NCBI GenBank assembly: GCA_021397835.1
Contig: JAJFZO010000356.1
Span: 1 to 64,000, forward strand
DNA length: 64,000 bases
Origin: Moringa oleifera
Lineage: Eukaryota; Streptophyta; Magnoliopsida; Brassicales; Moringaceae
Direction: 5' to 3'
The notes beneath the pieces are model-generated. The model was not told the DNA's origin and ran no database searches. It was given only the letters and a program-made list of their open reading frames with translations. The translations under genes were made by a program, and so were the position numbers. Shown here piece by piece: positions 33,740 to 46,920 of the stretch; position 1 is the stretch's first letter, and each line of letters opens with the position of its first letter.

Positions 33740-35440
33740 CCTTACTGTTTTGCTGCATACACCAATTTTGAAAGCATTCTTGTCATCATTTTTGAATTTT
33801 CGTTTTGCCATAGATTTGATTGTATTTCTCTTCTTCTTTGTACTTTTCGTTGGAGTTTGAACTTGGAATATTTTGACATTTTGCCTCCTTAATTTATGGC
33901 CATATTCAAATAGAGCCTTTTGTTGCAAAGTCTTCATTTATGTTCTCAAAGATCCTTTGATATCTATGTGAACTTACTATAGTTTTTGTTTAGCCTTCCA
34001 AGCTGTGTTTTGTTCAGAAGGAAGCTTGATTTTGTTCTCATATGGAAAACTAGCAACTTTAGGAAACTCCTCCTTGAATTTAAGCAAGTCTTCTTTGTGT
34101 ATTGTAGCTTGCTTCTCTTCTGTGATATTCAAGTTAAATCTTTTACCTTTCATTGAGACTTTAAACATTTCTTTGCCTTTTGCGTCAGTAATCAGTAATT
34201 ATTGTCTTCAAATAGCATCGTATATCTTTTTTCCAAGAGCTAACCAACACTCAAAAGATTTTGATTAATTTCAGGAATATATAAAACATTTGAAATTAAT
34301 TTCAAACCTGTGCAACCTTTGAGTGCCACTATTCCTTTGCCTTTCACTGTAAGATATGCTCCATTCCCAATTTTAACTTTAGAAATTGTAGTTTTGTTAA
34401 TATCTTTAAAGAGTTCGTGATCATAAGTCATATGGTTTGTGCAACCACTGTCTATAAGCCAGCTTTTAGGGAATTGTTGGTAGTAAAGCATGATGCCATA
34501 AACAGTTCCTCCTCTTGAGGTTGTTCAATGGCATTCTTGGCTTTTCTTTGTTATTGTTGAGATTTGCAAATTTTTTTCACATGCCCTTAACTGACTACAT
34601 TTGTGACATCTTACATCTGACCTCCACCAACACTTGTTTTGTGAATGATTGATTTTTTTGCAATAAGGATGAGGTGAAAAGATTTGACCATTTTTGTTAT
34701 TTTTGCCACCGTTATTGTTATGTGATTTGGCTTGAAAAGCACTTTTTACAAATCCTTCTTGCCTCATAAGCCTTCTTTGCTCTTGTACCTATTGTGCATT
34801 CAACAATTCTACCAAGGTAATACTTGATAGATTTTTAATGTTTTCCAAAAATGAGATTGTAGCCTTAAATTTTTCGAGAATTGTTACCAGGATCTTTTGA
34901 ATTTTAAAATCAGAAAAATCAGTACCAAGAAGTCTTGCTTTGTTAACTATACCGAAAAGCCTGTCGATGTTTCTAATTCCTTTATCTTTTGCATTTCAAA
35001 TTCTCATATTAAATTCAGCAGTTGCATTCCTCTAATTCTTTCATCGCCTTCGTATTCTTACTTCAAAAAATCCCATATTTCTTTAGCTATTTTTCAGTGT
35101 CATTGTTTTGATAAAGATGGTGGATGAGATACCTGAAAACAATGTTGCTCTAGCTTTTAATTTTCTTTACTTTCTCTCCTTTTGGATCTTGATTTGTGCA
35201 ATAGTTGGATTGTTTGGCAATTCTAAAAGTTCATATACTTGTTCAACAGCTTCCCACAGATCATTGGCATCACGATAAGCTTCCATTCTAACAGCCCACA
35301 TCTGGTAGTTTGCTCCATCAAACACCTTATTGTGAATGAATTTTCTAAATTCATTGTGTATGGATCTTTGATTTTGGAATATGGGTAGGAAGTATTTAGG
35401 GTTTGTATTTGGGCTTTTTCAATCTCACAAGTCCCTCAAG
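33740..35440 (-). pseudogene. Copia gag-protease remnant
   Basis: On the minus strand: gag start (MWAVRMEAYRDANDLWEAVE), UBN2 region with stops, a zinc-knuckle area (CKKINHSQNKCWW, then VRCHKCSQLRACEK), and protease to pre-integrase (SWLIDSGCTNHMTYDHELF, then NVLYIPEINQNLLSVGQL). The DSG active site is intact. Past LSVGQL, pol is frame-broken and ends at the LTR without integrase or RT. Confidence 0.85.
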
Positions 35441-35462
35441 AAAATATGCTCTGATACCACTT

Positions 35463-35748
35463 TGTTGGTTTTTTTGATGTGAATTTGTTGGATTTTTTAG
35501 AGGAGAGGAAGAACAATAGATATAACTCTTAAAACTTGAAATTGCTTTGAATGGCTTGCAAAGATTTATTTTGCTACATTGATGGGGATCCTATTTATAA
35601 GAGAAAATAAATAACCAAGATTTAAAATTTTACTTATCTAGATATTTAAACTAAAGATTATCCTCATCTAAAATTTAAACTACTTGATAAAGTAGAAGAA
35701 TAAATCTTCTTTGAATATGCAGCAAATAAGGTATCTTTTTTGCTAACA
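35463..35748 (-). repeat. 5' LTR of the deleted copia
   Basis: 286 bp, direct repeat of 33449-33734, followed on the minus strand by the primer-binding site after two bases. Confidence 0.9.
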
Positions 35749-35753
35749 ACATC

Positions 35754-35995
35754 AAACTCTACTTGGGGACAATAGTCAATGTAAACTTGATCTGCTGGAT
35801 TGTTATTTGAGTGGCCACAACGGCTGCAGGAAAAGGGGTTCAAGAGAGGGTGCTTGGGTAGCTTTTAGTAGCCTCCAAAGAAGAATAATTTGCGGTTTCG
35901 AAGGGTATTTGTGGAAGATGATCTTGGTTGTCCCAATGGATTCTCTTAGGAGCATGTTTGGCCCTAAGGCTTGATTCAACTTCCAGTGTCTCTAT
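35754..35995 (-). other. Possible displaced 5' part of the gene at 33067-33447
   Basis: On the minus strand this starts after a TTGCAG acceptor at 35996-36001. It reads ETLEVESSLRAKHAPKRIHW then IPFETANYSSLEATKSYPS before a stop. The same frame, with two stops, would run through the pre-insertion site into MSLDWKNS. It is either an upstream exon plus UTR or an unrelated exon. Confidence 0.3.
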
Positions 35996-36001
35996 CTGCA
36001 A

Positions 36002-37680
36002 GAACAGACACTACTCTGATCTATCTTTAACTTGTTTTTTCTACTGCAATTTGTCTTTCCCACGTACAGAGGAAACAGAGATTAAGATGGTTCAGGCTCT
36101 TTAAGGTTATCTTAGGACAAAGGTACTAAGTGCCTTAAGAGAAAGCGTTTCTTCCTTTGGCTTTGCTCTTTCTTTTTTTTGTCCCTACCCTCCTACATTT
36201 CTTCATCTCTCTTTGTCTTTCTATCACAGAGCCAGACAGAGATTGAATTGATTAAATGATTCATTTGGTGCTAAAAATGTTTTTAATAAAGATTAAGAGT
36301 AAGGTCTTAGGAATCTAATAATCTTTAACATTTTGGTTTTTGACCGCCTGTTGTGTAAAGTGCAGCTGCATTGATTAAGATGCAAAGCTTAAGGCAGTGG
36401 CTTGCTGAAAGCTCAATTGGGTTTTATCCATCCTCTGAAACTTGTTACTTATGTTAACCATTTTTATGAACCTTAGGACCTACATAAACGAACTGTCCTC
36501 ATCCGTTAAGGGCTCTGTCATGCCACCCAGATCAAGATGATCATATAGCCTTTAATAGCCCTTTTGGGTGGTTGAATCTGATCCTGATTGATCAGCTTCC
36601 CTCACATAGATCTTAGGTGAAAAATATTGTTTGCTTTTGTAAAAGATGGCTCATATGGTTCCCAATCTATCATGCTTATGGGAAGCATGATAAGATGCAT
36701 TTGGTTTCTTCTGCAACAAAATCATCTTCTTAGACGGTCATCGTAGAATCATGCCCACATTTCATATTAATAATATATAGTCAAACTTTTAAATTTAACA
36801 TACTTTAAAAATTAAGTTAAATTTAATTCTTCATATTTTATATATAATTTGTAAAACTGTTAAAATTTGTGTCATCAAACAACTTTAACACAAACAATAT
36901 CTACAAGTAATAATGTTTAATGATACAGTCACTTGAGATATCTTTGTACCTGCTGTTTTAACTAGAGAAAATCTTTTAAGTTTGAACAAACATGGTGATG
37001 TTACATATTTCTGTGGTTTGTTTTTCTTCATTGTGAGAGGACAATTACAAGGTTGGTTTGATGTAGGAGTCGGCTTGTAGCGCCTCAAAGGTGCAAGCAT
37101 AAAGGAGCTTGTTAATTTTGCTTTCCTAAAGAAAACATGATCTGAATGCAGATTCCATGGAATAGTAAAAAGAAGAGATTTCAGACAGACATGTTCTTAT
37201 GGACACACCCATGTGTAGGAAGCTCCCGCATCTTCTGAATTTATGCCTAAACATCACCCACACTTGCCCATCAGTTTAAATTGGGTTATCAATGCACAAA
37301 ATTCAATGTCCCTGTTTTAAGAGGGTAATACAGATAAAAATAATGCTGAACATTAACAGCAAAACAGAGGAAGATGATCTTAAAGAACATGATGAGCTTA
37401 TCTCCATGAGTTAATGATCCAGAATCATTTAATCATTTCTATAGGGTCACAATTTGCTCGCCCAAATACAGTCCCTGCCTGCAGCTGTCTTCATAAGACA
37501 GAATAATGCTGGTCTGGTCTTGAAGATATCACATGAGAGCTGACTAATGAAACAGCAAGGTTGCTGACTTGCAAAGGATACAACCTGAGTCTAACTCTTC
37601 ATCCGAGGAGCTTCTATGAAACTTCTGTTTGTTGATTTTACATAATCTACCGTTACTTATTTCCTCTATTTTAGTTACTT
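36002..37680. other. Intergenic region downstream of DDX11
   Basis: No protein or RNA gene recognised. Moderate AT content; may include 3' flank of the helicase gene nearest 37680. Confidence 0.45.
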
Positions 37681-40600
37681 TCACTGAGTCCCTTTGTTCT
37701 TGTTGAATCTGAAGAATTGATGCAGCAGTCTATGGACTTCTCCATAATTATTGGTTGAAGAAACAAGGCGATCCTTAATCCATTGCGGGAGCTTGTTAGT
37801 TGGGTGAGAGAAACTTCTCTTGGATGAATCATGTGCATAGCGTGCATCAACTAACAAAATTGCTGCATAATCATTTATATGTCGAATTGCTCTACCTGAG
37901 ACATGTGAGTAAATTTAAAAGAATTCATGTCAATGCTAAATACACAGAAGATTACCATACCGAGCAGAAAAAGGAGAACAAAAAATAAGTAAATGAATGC
38001 AGTTTATGCATGGCACAGGAAAAGGGCAAAGAGATCACTTTGAAGGAGTTTGCATTGGCCAGAAACTGAACTCATTTAATGGTTTCCCAAATCTAGTCAT
38101 TTGCATCTCCATCGACAGTAAATTTTTAAAGAAAATTGGCAATGATTATTGAGATGAGATGGCTGCCAGCATGAACAAAGGACTCGTGGGATTACAGGCT
38201 CCACTTGTCCTCCTAGAATTATTTATGCAATTCTACAGATAATGAACATAGTTAGCACTCACCGATTGATTGATTTACAGCTTTCATGCAAAGATTTTCA
38301 TAATATTCCTTTCCTCTGTGCCTGCAGCTCCTCAGTATGCTGAAACCAGCCTGAACATCTCCACTGTCATATTCGTCATGCAGTGAAATCGAGGTGTTAG
38401 TAGAATTTAGATCTCCCAGACCCTCAATATGCTTTATCCTCTCCAATAGTTCGATGTCAGATGGGCTAGGGTAAGGGAGTCCAACCATGACTATACATCG
38501 GCCCATCCCATCACTGAAGTTGATGCCTTCTGATATCTTTCCACCAACTACAGCTAAGAGTATTGCACCAGTTTGAAGTGCTGAATCTTCTTTTAATCCA
38601 TTAGATAATCTATATATTGTTTCCTTGTATTCCTTGAGAACAAATTCTACATCTGTGCTTCTTCTAGGCTCCCTGAAGACACGCTTTTTCTTTGTGATCC
38701 TTCCAAGAATGCCTGAAGTTTTCCATGCATCATAGACCTGAGCTTCATACTCAAATGACGAGAAGAACATGACAATTCCTTCAGGAACCACTGTCACCAA
38801 ATTGCAGATCAAGAGCCCTAGCTCCCCAATCTGTAGATATAAATCCATCATAACCAATTTATCATCATTGCGTTACTGAAAGAAAACATAACCAAATAAT
38901 TTGACAAAACTGGGTTACTGCCAGGCATGATCCATGCAGTCAATTAAAGATGATAAAATTTGAGAATATTGGAAAAAGAATCCATAAAGTAGACTATGTA
39001 TGAAGCAGATTGCTTCAAACTACAGTGTTCACTAGGAAACCAAGACATAGCGAGTTCCATGAATAATGACAGATGAAGTCTCACCATGGTTGACAAGCTT
39101 CTTGAGCTATAGCTAAAATCAAAAGACCGACCAGATGGGCCACAGGAAACTGCAACTGGCAATATGCTCTCAGGAGGGATAATATGACCACATGAAAAGA
39201 AATTCAGCTGTTCTGGTGATACCCAGGGAAAAAGACGCTCCCTAGTCTCTTCTATGGGTTGAAGAGTCCCCCCTGCCAGTATGACTGCATGTACTTGCTC
39301 AAGTATCTGCAGAAATGTTTGAGATGCTTTCATTATTATGGAATCACTTTTGATTCTTATAGAAATTAAACACTTATTTCCTTTCCCTTACAATTCGTGA
39401 CATGTAAACAAAACCAAAAATAAGAAAAGTTAGGCTAACCTCTGAAAATATCTTTTCCCCTGTGAGCATAACATATTTTAAGTATCCCCCAAGCTGTCCA
39501 CCAGGTGTTGATCTCATCCTTGAGATTATTATCCGTCCATGGCCATCATTATTTGTCAGTGACAGCAAGAAATCTACAAATGCTCGAAAACCAGACATTG
39601 CAGTCCACTCCTCACAGTTTTTACCACTGTCCCCCGCTGTCAAATCTTTCTGCAAGCTGGCCGGTCTATCTCCATATCCACAGACCTTTCAGCCAATAAT
39701 ATTCTGACCTTAAGATATGTGAAATTTTGATAGAAAGGACTTGAAGATGTTAACAATGAACATGCACTCACCTTGTGAATAATGTTGCTTTCCCTTATGT
39801 ACTTCAGCAATTTGACCAAATTAATGTTGTCTATATTCAGAGAAAATAAAAAATCATTTATGGCAATAGAAGAATCAAGCGCAAGCTTCACTCCACGAGC
39901 TTTTTCACCATCATGGAAAGTAGTTACAATATTTTTATCTTTGTAATTGAGCAGAACTTGGAGAAACGCACGGGCAAGGACCATCAGAGTTTGGATGTGT
40001 CTTCGATTTCCAGGTCCCAGGAAACTGCAGAATCTTCCAAAATACTTCTCTATGTTGTCAAGTACATTTTCCAACTGCAGTAATGACAGGTAAACCATGA
40101 CAAATATTTTATTTCCGTCAAACATCTCCAGTATCAACATTAAAAGCTTGAAATGTGAAGAAAGCTTTTAATTAAAGTGTCTTGCAGATCAGTTGATCAT
40201 GAGATCAGCTACTTGCTGTAAAAGAGTTTTCAGCACCATTCAACAGCCATCCATGCACATTAAAACCAGAGGAAGAACTGTCCCAACTAGTTTTTAAGGC
40301 AATGACTATCAGGCTAAAGTTAAGATGACAATTGTTTACCTGCGATGAAGTTATTTTTGCATCATGCATGCTGATAAGAGAGTCAGCCAGATTGTGAGCT
40401 TCATCAATTATAACAATATTATTCTTCAAATCTAGACCAAGTGATTCACGTGATGATTTGGATAGAAGAGATTGATAGGGAAGAACCACAAGATCAGCTG
40501 CTGAGACCATACTTCGGGAGCCATAATATGGACAAGTTCCCATGTGTCTTCCAAGCTGAACAAGATCCTCAATGTCCAGGGCTCCTTGTTGAGAAATCTG

Positions 40601-43138
40601 ATGTCTAAACTGTTTTCGTAGCTTCTGCTTTCTAAGCATTGGGCAACCAGAAGAAGCCTTGGTTTGACGTAGTCTTCCCTCTGCACCTAAATTCTGCACA
40701 TTAACACATGCTTACAAAATGCACCGTCAACAACATTCACATAAATAAACAAGACACTTTAAAAGAGTGCTTAGATGAGCAGTGAACTCCAGACCAAGAG
40801 GAAAGAATGTCATTTAGCATCCAAGATGTTTAATTATAGTCATCATGCATCTAAAGTTCAATTTTCAGGCCTCATCAAATATATTGGTTACATTTTTCCT
40901 TTTAAAAGTCAAAAATGAAAAACCAGCCGAAAGGATATTTTGATACTCAATTCAACCACTTCTAAGTCAATTTAGAGAAGGTGAAAGTAGGTGATTTAGT
41001 ACAGACCATACAGTTAGACTCCCAATAAAAATGCAGCAAATACATCTACAAATTCATGTATTGTAGAATGGTAAGTAGAACAATTACAGTTACAAGAAGA
41101 CCATAAAGTTACACGAACCTATAAATCGCTTCCAACAGGTTCTCCCTTGTGTCTGGCTCTTACTCATTATTATAATTAAGAACTCAAATGCCAAACAACT
41201 TGTGCAGGCAAGGTCAATCCCAAACTTCACATCATCCTCAACATTTATAATTACATAACATAATGCTAAACAGGACCAATAGGCTCATGTAGTTAAGTTT
41301 GAGCTCAGTTAGGTGTCAACAAAAAATGGCAAAATTTGTGTTAGATATTGTCAGAAAAAGAGCCAAGCAGAATGCAAGAGACAAGTTCCTTATGTCATAT
41401 GAGCTGTCATTGTAACCCAAGTAAATAACACCTTGTATAATTTTGAAATCCTACAATCAGCACAACTATCATCAGCTCAAAAGTCAATTAAATCAAACCT
41501 GACAACATGAATCATAGATGAACTGTGGAACAAAAAAAAAAAAGACTCATACCTTGGTTTTGGAAACTTCAATTTTCTTTTTATTTTGAAGCTCCAAGCA
41601 ATGCTCATTAATGCGAATGGAGTTTCCAAGTCTTAGGACATCTGAAGTTTAAAGCTCAGTAAGTGTCATACATAAAGAAAATATAACATGAATGGCTGAA
41701 AGCAGATTTTCATACCTTCATTTATGCAGAGGTTCTTCCGGGAGCCCAAACAGACAACTTTTATTTCATTAGCAAAAATAGTCTTTCTTAACTCCTTTAT
41801 GAACTGTGTGAGCTGTGAATGCGTCCGGCTACAAAAGTAAACTTTCAATCCTTCCTCCTCATCAGACCCATCTTCTTGTTCATCCTCGTCACTTGATGAA
41901 CTAATAGAAACCCCACCAGCCTTCCTCTTTGATTTCCCACCACTTGGAACCCCTTCCTCTTCACTTTCATATTCTTCCAACAAAAATTCTTCATCACTCA
42001 ACTGCAATGCATCATTTCTCTTTTGTGAATTCTCACTTTCCTTCTTCACATTGAAATTTTCCTCCTCAAAGGGACGTGATAATAAATCCTCATAACTTTT
42101 GCGATTCTTTTCCTTCCCGTGCTTTTTCATTCCCATTATGAATTTCTCTTTCTTGATCTTCATCTCTTGTGCTTGACCATCTTTGCTTGCTACAAAGTTT
42201 CTTACCCAATCTGGTTCATCATCAGAACCATTTTGGTCACCTTCTTGACCTTTATCTGATTCAAACTTTTTTCCTGATCTCCCTTGTTCCTTATGATCAA
42301 CCACCCATTGCAAAGCACTACAAATGATGCTCAGAGTTTTCCCAGTCCCTGGCGTAACAGAAACAATTTTTAGATTCTTGTAAGAAATTTGGAGCAATGA
42401 CTCTCATTTCTAGAAAGAAAAAGATAAAAGCATATATGAACACCTTCTTGTGGTTTCCAGGAAACATAGAAGCCCAAATGCAATTGAACCTCAATAATTG
42501 ATATCAAACACAAGTCATATGCATGATTCACAACATCAAACAAAGTATTATTTAATTTTGCTCAATATTTCCTTTCCAATTGAAAGGAATACATAGCAAT
42601 TTGAACACCATCAAATCCTCAATTGTTTAAAACCTGATAAATTGCTAATCTTGATTTAGTTAAAATTACAAATTGTAGCTAAATCAGTGTGTGGATGTTT
42701 ATTCTTTTTTGATCTCCAATGTTCTATTAATTAGCAGATCACAGACTAAAAAAACTGAGCCCCATATGCCTTTGCACCTAAGCTACATCAACTTACTTTC
42801 TGAAGTATTGACTAAATATCTCCTAGAATTTCAAAAGAGAAAATTACAGTGATAGAAGGTCTGACTTGCATTCATTCCATCGACTTTCTCATCAACCAAA
42901 CAGATAATTGCATCCAGAGAAAAAAGATACACGAAAAGAAAGTAACACATCTACCACTCAATCAAATACACGCAAACCCGTATATATTTATGTACGGATA
43001 TAGAAATACTGAAATACCAGTGGGGCTCTCAAGCATAGAAACGCCGCCCTTTTCCAAGGAGCGATAAAGTGCATCCATGAAATCGACCTGGATCGAGTAT
43101 GGCTCAAACGGAAATGCTGGAAATTTTGGCTTTTCCAT
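37681..43138 (-). CDS. DDX11/CHL1-type Fe-S DNA helicase, complete
   Basis: This is a superfamily 2 XPD-like 5'-3' DNA helicase of the nucleus, known in animals and yeast for sister-chromatid cohesion, replication-fork integrity and DNA repair. Exons on the minus strand: 43018-43138, 41716-42348, 41553-41641, 40340-40693, 39772-40074, 39440-39685, 39085-39306, 38263-38830 and 37681-37895. They total 2751 bases with phases that close exactly (916 residues), all with GT-AG borders. Visible motifs: Q motif near residue 17, Walker A SPTGTGKT (38-45, split by intron 1), SRTHSQLTQF, Fe-S cysteines at about 248, 265, 298 and 335, DEAH at 378-381 (IVIIDEAHNL), motif V GGKISEGINFSDG, and motif VI QSIGRAIRH spanning the last splice. 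A long acidic insert (EEYESEEEG, SSSSDEDEQEDGSDEEE) follows Walker A, as in relatives. The start is MEKPKFPAFPF; an upstream in-frame Met at 43165 is less likely. Its last intron and exon were copied into units A and B. Confidence 0.93.
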
Positions 43139-43267
43139 TTTGTCAAGCTTTGCAAAAAAAAACAAGAAGAGGATTTGATCACCAATGTTTCTTATTGTAT
43201 GTTTTAAAGCTCTGTCAAGAGCCTTCAGAGTTCACAAGTTTTCTTCCCTTTCCGCAGTAGCTGAGAT

Positions 43268-43276
43268 TTTCCCGCC
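43268..43276. promoter_or_regulatory. E2F-type site upstream of DDX11
   Basis: TTTCCCGCC lies 130 bp upstream of the ATG at 43138 and matches the plant E2F consensus TTTSSCGC. S-phase genes for replication and cohesion are usual E2F targets, so this fits the helicase. The site is seen; its use is inferred. Confidence 0.6.
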
Positions 43277-43379
43277 ATAATAGAAGCAAAAGAGGGGTTT
43301 TGAAGGTTTTGGAGCTGAGAGGGACTGTTTGGGTGCACAGGATGGCATGTTCCAGTGTCGGATTATGAATAATTAACAA

Positions 43380-44950
43380 TTATTAGGTCTTTCATCCCAG
43401 ACCCATTTTCAAATATTTTAGAAGTAATCTCTGGCTTTTAAAAATATATAGTAATAATTTTTATTCATCACATCAATTTAAAAGGTGAATAGTGATTATG
43501 CAATAAATAAATATAATATTTCAATATATTATTAAAACAAATAATATAAAAATAAAAATAATTATTTTTTAAAATAATACTAATAAAATTATTTTTGATT
43601 TTTTAATTTTTAAAATACGTTAGTTTCAATAAAAAATTAAATCCTTTTTATAAAACAAGGTCAGTATGATAATATAAATGAAATCAGCCAATCTGATTCA
43701 GTTTTTAAAACATAGATAAACATTAATTATTTTAAATAATTTTTTATTTTATTTAAAAAATTTATTTGAAAAATATTTTATTAAAATTAATATTAATTAT
43801 CATTATTTAATAGTATTTTTATTTTAAAACATATAACATTACAATATAATTTTTTGAAACATCAAAAAATCAATTTATTAAAATTTTATGAAATAATTTA
43901 AAATAAAGGAAATATTTTCAAAAATGTTGAAGTACATCTCTAGTACCGAATCAAACCTCATTCATTAAAAAATAATGAAACAAACTCTAAATTTTTTTGT
44001 TGTACTAATACAAAGTCTTCGTTAATCAAATACTTCTTCCATTAGCGGTCATTGGGTTTTAATCAAGAGTAACATCAAGATTTCAAAAAGATTTCCTTCT
44101 TCATCTTCCTTTTTCTCTTTCTTCCTCTTTTCTTTGTAATTTCTTCTCCTTTTCTACCCACTTCTTTTTTCTATGTAAAACCTTCTCTTTGTTTTTACAG
44201 CTTCCATTACAGATCAAGTTTCTTAATTTTCAATTTAAGATTTAGGGATGGGATCATTAGATTTAAGCCACCACAACGACTAGTAAATCTCTACAATAAA
44301 AGAATAACTCCAGCCATACTATTGATTCACAAATAAAAAAGTGAGGCAAAGACCCAAAAGATAAGATAAAATATTATTTGATGTAGTAAGTCAAGAAATA
44401 AAGTAAAGTCAATAATAATTGTATTTACGATTGATTCGATAAAGATACGAGAGATGAAAAAAGAGAGAAAAAAATAATGATTCGTATCAAGTATGTCATC
44501 GTCACAATCCATTGTGAAGCTTCTAGCGGGTAATAATTGAAAAAAAAAAACCCATAAAGAGATATTAAGGTTCGTTAAGTGTTTGGTCAGCGAGAAAATA
44601 AGAAAAGAAAAAAATTCCTAAAGCAGAGAAAAAGGAATAAGTTCTTATTTTTGTCATTAAAAGATTCTTTTTTCCCAAAAATAACCTAAATCAATACTAA
44701 GTTTCTTTTTAGCCTTTCATTCCTGACGATGTTAAAACACTCTTATATTATTGGTTGTTGGGCTTTAAATATCTTCATCACATCAATGGACGAAAATGGA
44801 AAGAAAAGCTATAAAAGTGCATGCTCCTTTCTCTCATATAAACTTTGTTTCTCTCCTTTATTAACACTTTTCTCTCTTAATTTGAACGATATTCTTGGCA
44901 ATAAAATTAGATTTTTGTGGTCAAATCCATCGTTTTTGTTAAAATGAAGC
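43380..44950. other. AT-rich intergenic region
   Basis: Upstream of the DDX11 promoter. Very AT-rich to about 43950, then less so. Short open stretches show no family signature. No gene called. Confidence 0.5.
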
Positions 44951-45189
44951 AGTTGGGTGATCATTTGCAGTTATATTAGGTTGGATTTCTTAAAAGAGAA
45001 AAAAAAAAAAAAAAGCTTTCTCGACTTCGTGAAGTACAAATCTTGAAACATTTTTACTTCCTAGTTTGATTGTATCTCAGTTTGAGGTATGTTTTTATTT
45101 TGGAAATGCATTGACAACATGTTGCCTATCGATTTTACCTAAATAGTGCATAGTAAAACTGCATCATTATATTTTTATGATTTCATGCG

Positions 45190-45440
45190 AATAAAATGCA
45201 TCAGTTTTACACCATTGTGTAATATTTGCACCATAATTTCACACCACTAATATTTAGCTTTGTCTGCACTATTTTGATATTACATTTTCGCACTAATTTT
45301 CATGTTTGTACCATGTATCGCACCAATTTTTCAAATATATTTGCACCATTTTGTTAACTTGGTTTATTAACATGGTCACACCATTTTAATGCATCGTTTT
45401 CGTGCCAATTCATATATTTTGCACCATTTTGTACTAAATC
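45190..45440 (+). repeat. Left array of CACCATTTT-type repeats
   Basis: Repeated (T/G)(C/A)CACCA(N)TTT words at irregular 20-30 bp spacing. Degenerate. Confidence 0.6.
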
Positions 45441-45889
45441 AATTATTTTATTTTGATTATAGGATCATAATACTAAGATTTATAATAATGTATATTGGGT
45501 GTTGAGTAAAATCAATTTGTAATTTTAATTCTGTCATAAAAAGAGTATTAGAACTCAAGGTTTCAAGGTTAAATGTAGTTCATTTATATAAAATTGCAAG
45601 AGATCTTTTGATCATTCATTGAAGTTTATTTTTCCAAGTTTAATGCTTAACTGTACACAATGGCACAAGTGGGAACTAATCGAACTCTGATTGAAATAAT
45701 ACGTGATAACAATGTTAATTTTATGTGATTACATAATGGTCATATTCTTCAAATTTTTATAAATTTGGTGCATTTAGATGATTGTCTATCAACTAACGAA
45801 TACAAAACATATGGTGTAAAAAGTACCGAGACATCTGATGGTGGATGGAAATATAAAAAGACTTTTGAAAACATATGAAAAATGAGTTA

Positions 45890-46480
45890 TTCACATACAA
45901 AAAACTTCAATATCATGTTTTCTCTAAATTTAAAACTTTTACTCATTTTTCATCATTATCAAATCATTTTGAGCTAGTTTATGAGGGATTTAGAATTTTC
46001 ATTGTATTAATTTACTCTTGAGAGAGTCTATTCCTTGTACTTCATTTTCTTAAGCACTTATTGAGAAGTTGTTATAAAGTAAGAGAATTTACTTCATTTT
46101 CTTAAACATTTATTGAGAGATTACTATAAAGTAAAAGGATTCACCTTGTTAAAGAAGATCTTGGTGAGAAGTATTAAGTGTTTCAACCTTAGATAGAGAG
46201 ATTGGGTTTAAGGTGAGAAGATTCTGTTTACGTAAAAATCTTGGTTAAAGATAATCAAGTGTGTATTCGGTTGAGCGATTAGTGAAAAATCCTTGAGCAA
46301 GTTGATTGGAGACGTAAATGTACGCATAGATAGTTGAACTACATAAAAATCAACGTGTTTGAATCTCTTTTCCCTACTCTCTTTAATTATTGCAAATTAT
46401 TTATTGTTATTATATTTGTAATTAGTTGATTTAGAATATTAGCATATAATTTTTGTTAAATAAGCAATAAAATTTTGAAA
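45890..46480 (+). repeat. LTR-like segment (copia U5-like), possibly a solo LTR
   Basis: The order of motifs (GAGAGAGTCT, paired TTATTGAGA blocks, GGTTGAGCGATTAGTG, TCCTTGAGCAAG, GGAGACGTAAATGTACGC, GAACTACATAAAAATCAACG) resembles the downstream half of SIRE-like copia LTRs, from memory. A ~51-bp internal tandem duplication lies at about 46036-46138. No coding region or partner LTR is attached. Confidence 0.35.
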
Positions 46481-46539
46481 TATTCAATTCACTCATCTTT
46501 GGTTACCATATTAAGATCAATACATGCATCACAATAGTA

Positions 46540-46920
46540 CAAAAGCGTATAAATAATGGTGTGGAAGCATGCAACATAAATGGTATGATAACAGACATCC
46601 TAATGGTGTGAAAATTAAAACAAAATGGTGCGAAAACTAAAATAAAATAGTGCAAATACTAAAACAAAATAGTATTAAACTAAAACAAAATAATGTGAAA
46701 ACTAAAATAAAAAAGTGCGATAACAATAACTAAAACTGTATAAACACACTTCGTATAATAGTGTAGAAGGATCAATTCAAAAGGTGCAAAAATAATTATC
46801 AAATTGGTGTAAAAATGTTAATCAAAGTGGTGCAAAATCATTCATTAGGGTGGTGCAAAAGCATTCATCAGAATGGTGCGAAAACATTCGTCATAATAGT
46901 GCAAATAAGAATAAACAATG
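46540..46920 (-). repeat. Right array of AAATGGTGCGAAAA-type repeats
   Basis: About 15 degenerate copies with roughly 21-bp periodicity, in reverse complement of the left array at 45190-45440. Confidence 0.65.

Larger units (their letters stand above)
33449..35748 (-). mobile_element. Internally deleted copia LTR retrotransposon with target duplication
   Basis: Two 286-bp LTRs (33449-33734 and 35463-35748) begin TGTTGG and end TAACA on the plus strand. They are flanked by identical ACATC at 33444-33448 and 35749-35753. A minus-strand primer-binding site, TGGTATCAGAGC, lies at 35448-35459. The interior codes only gag, zinc knuckle and protease; integrase, RT and RNase H are deleted. The LTRs differ at about 10 percent of positions by eye, so the insertion is not recent. 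Confidence 0.92.

Noticed and set aside
39462..39707. Plus-strand frames opposite DDX11 exon 6
   Set aside because: Antisense shadows of a confirmed exon.
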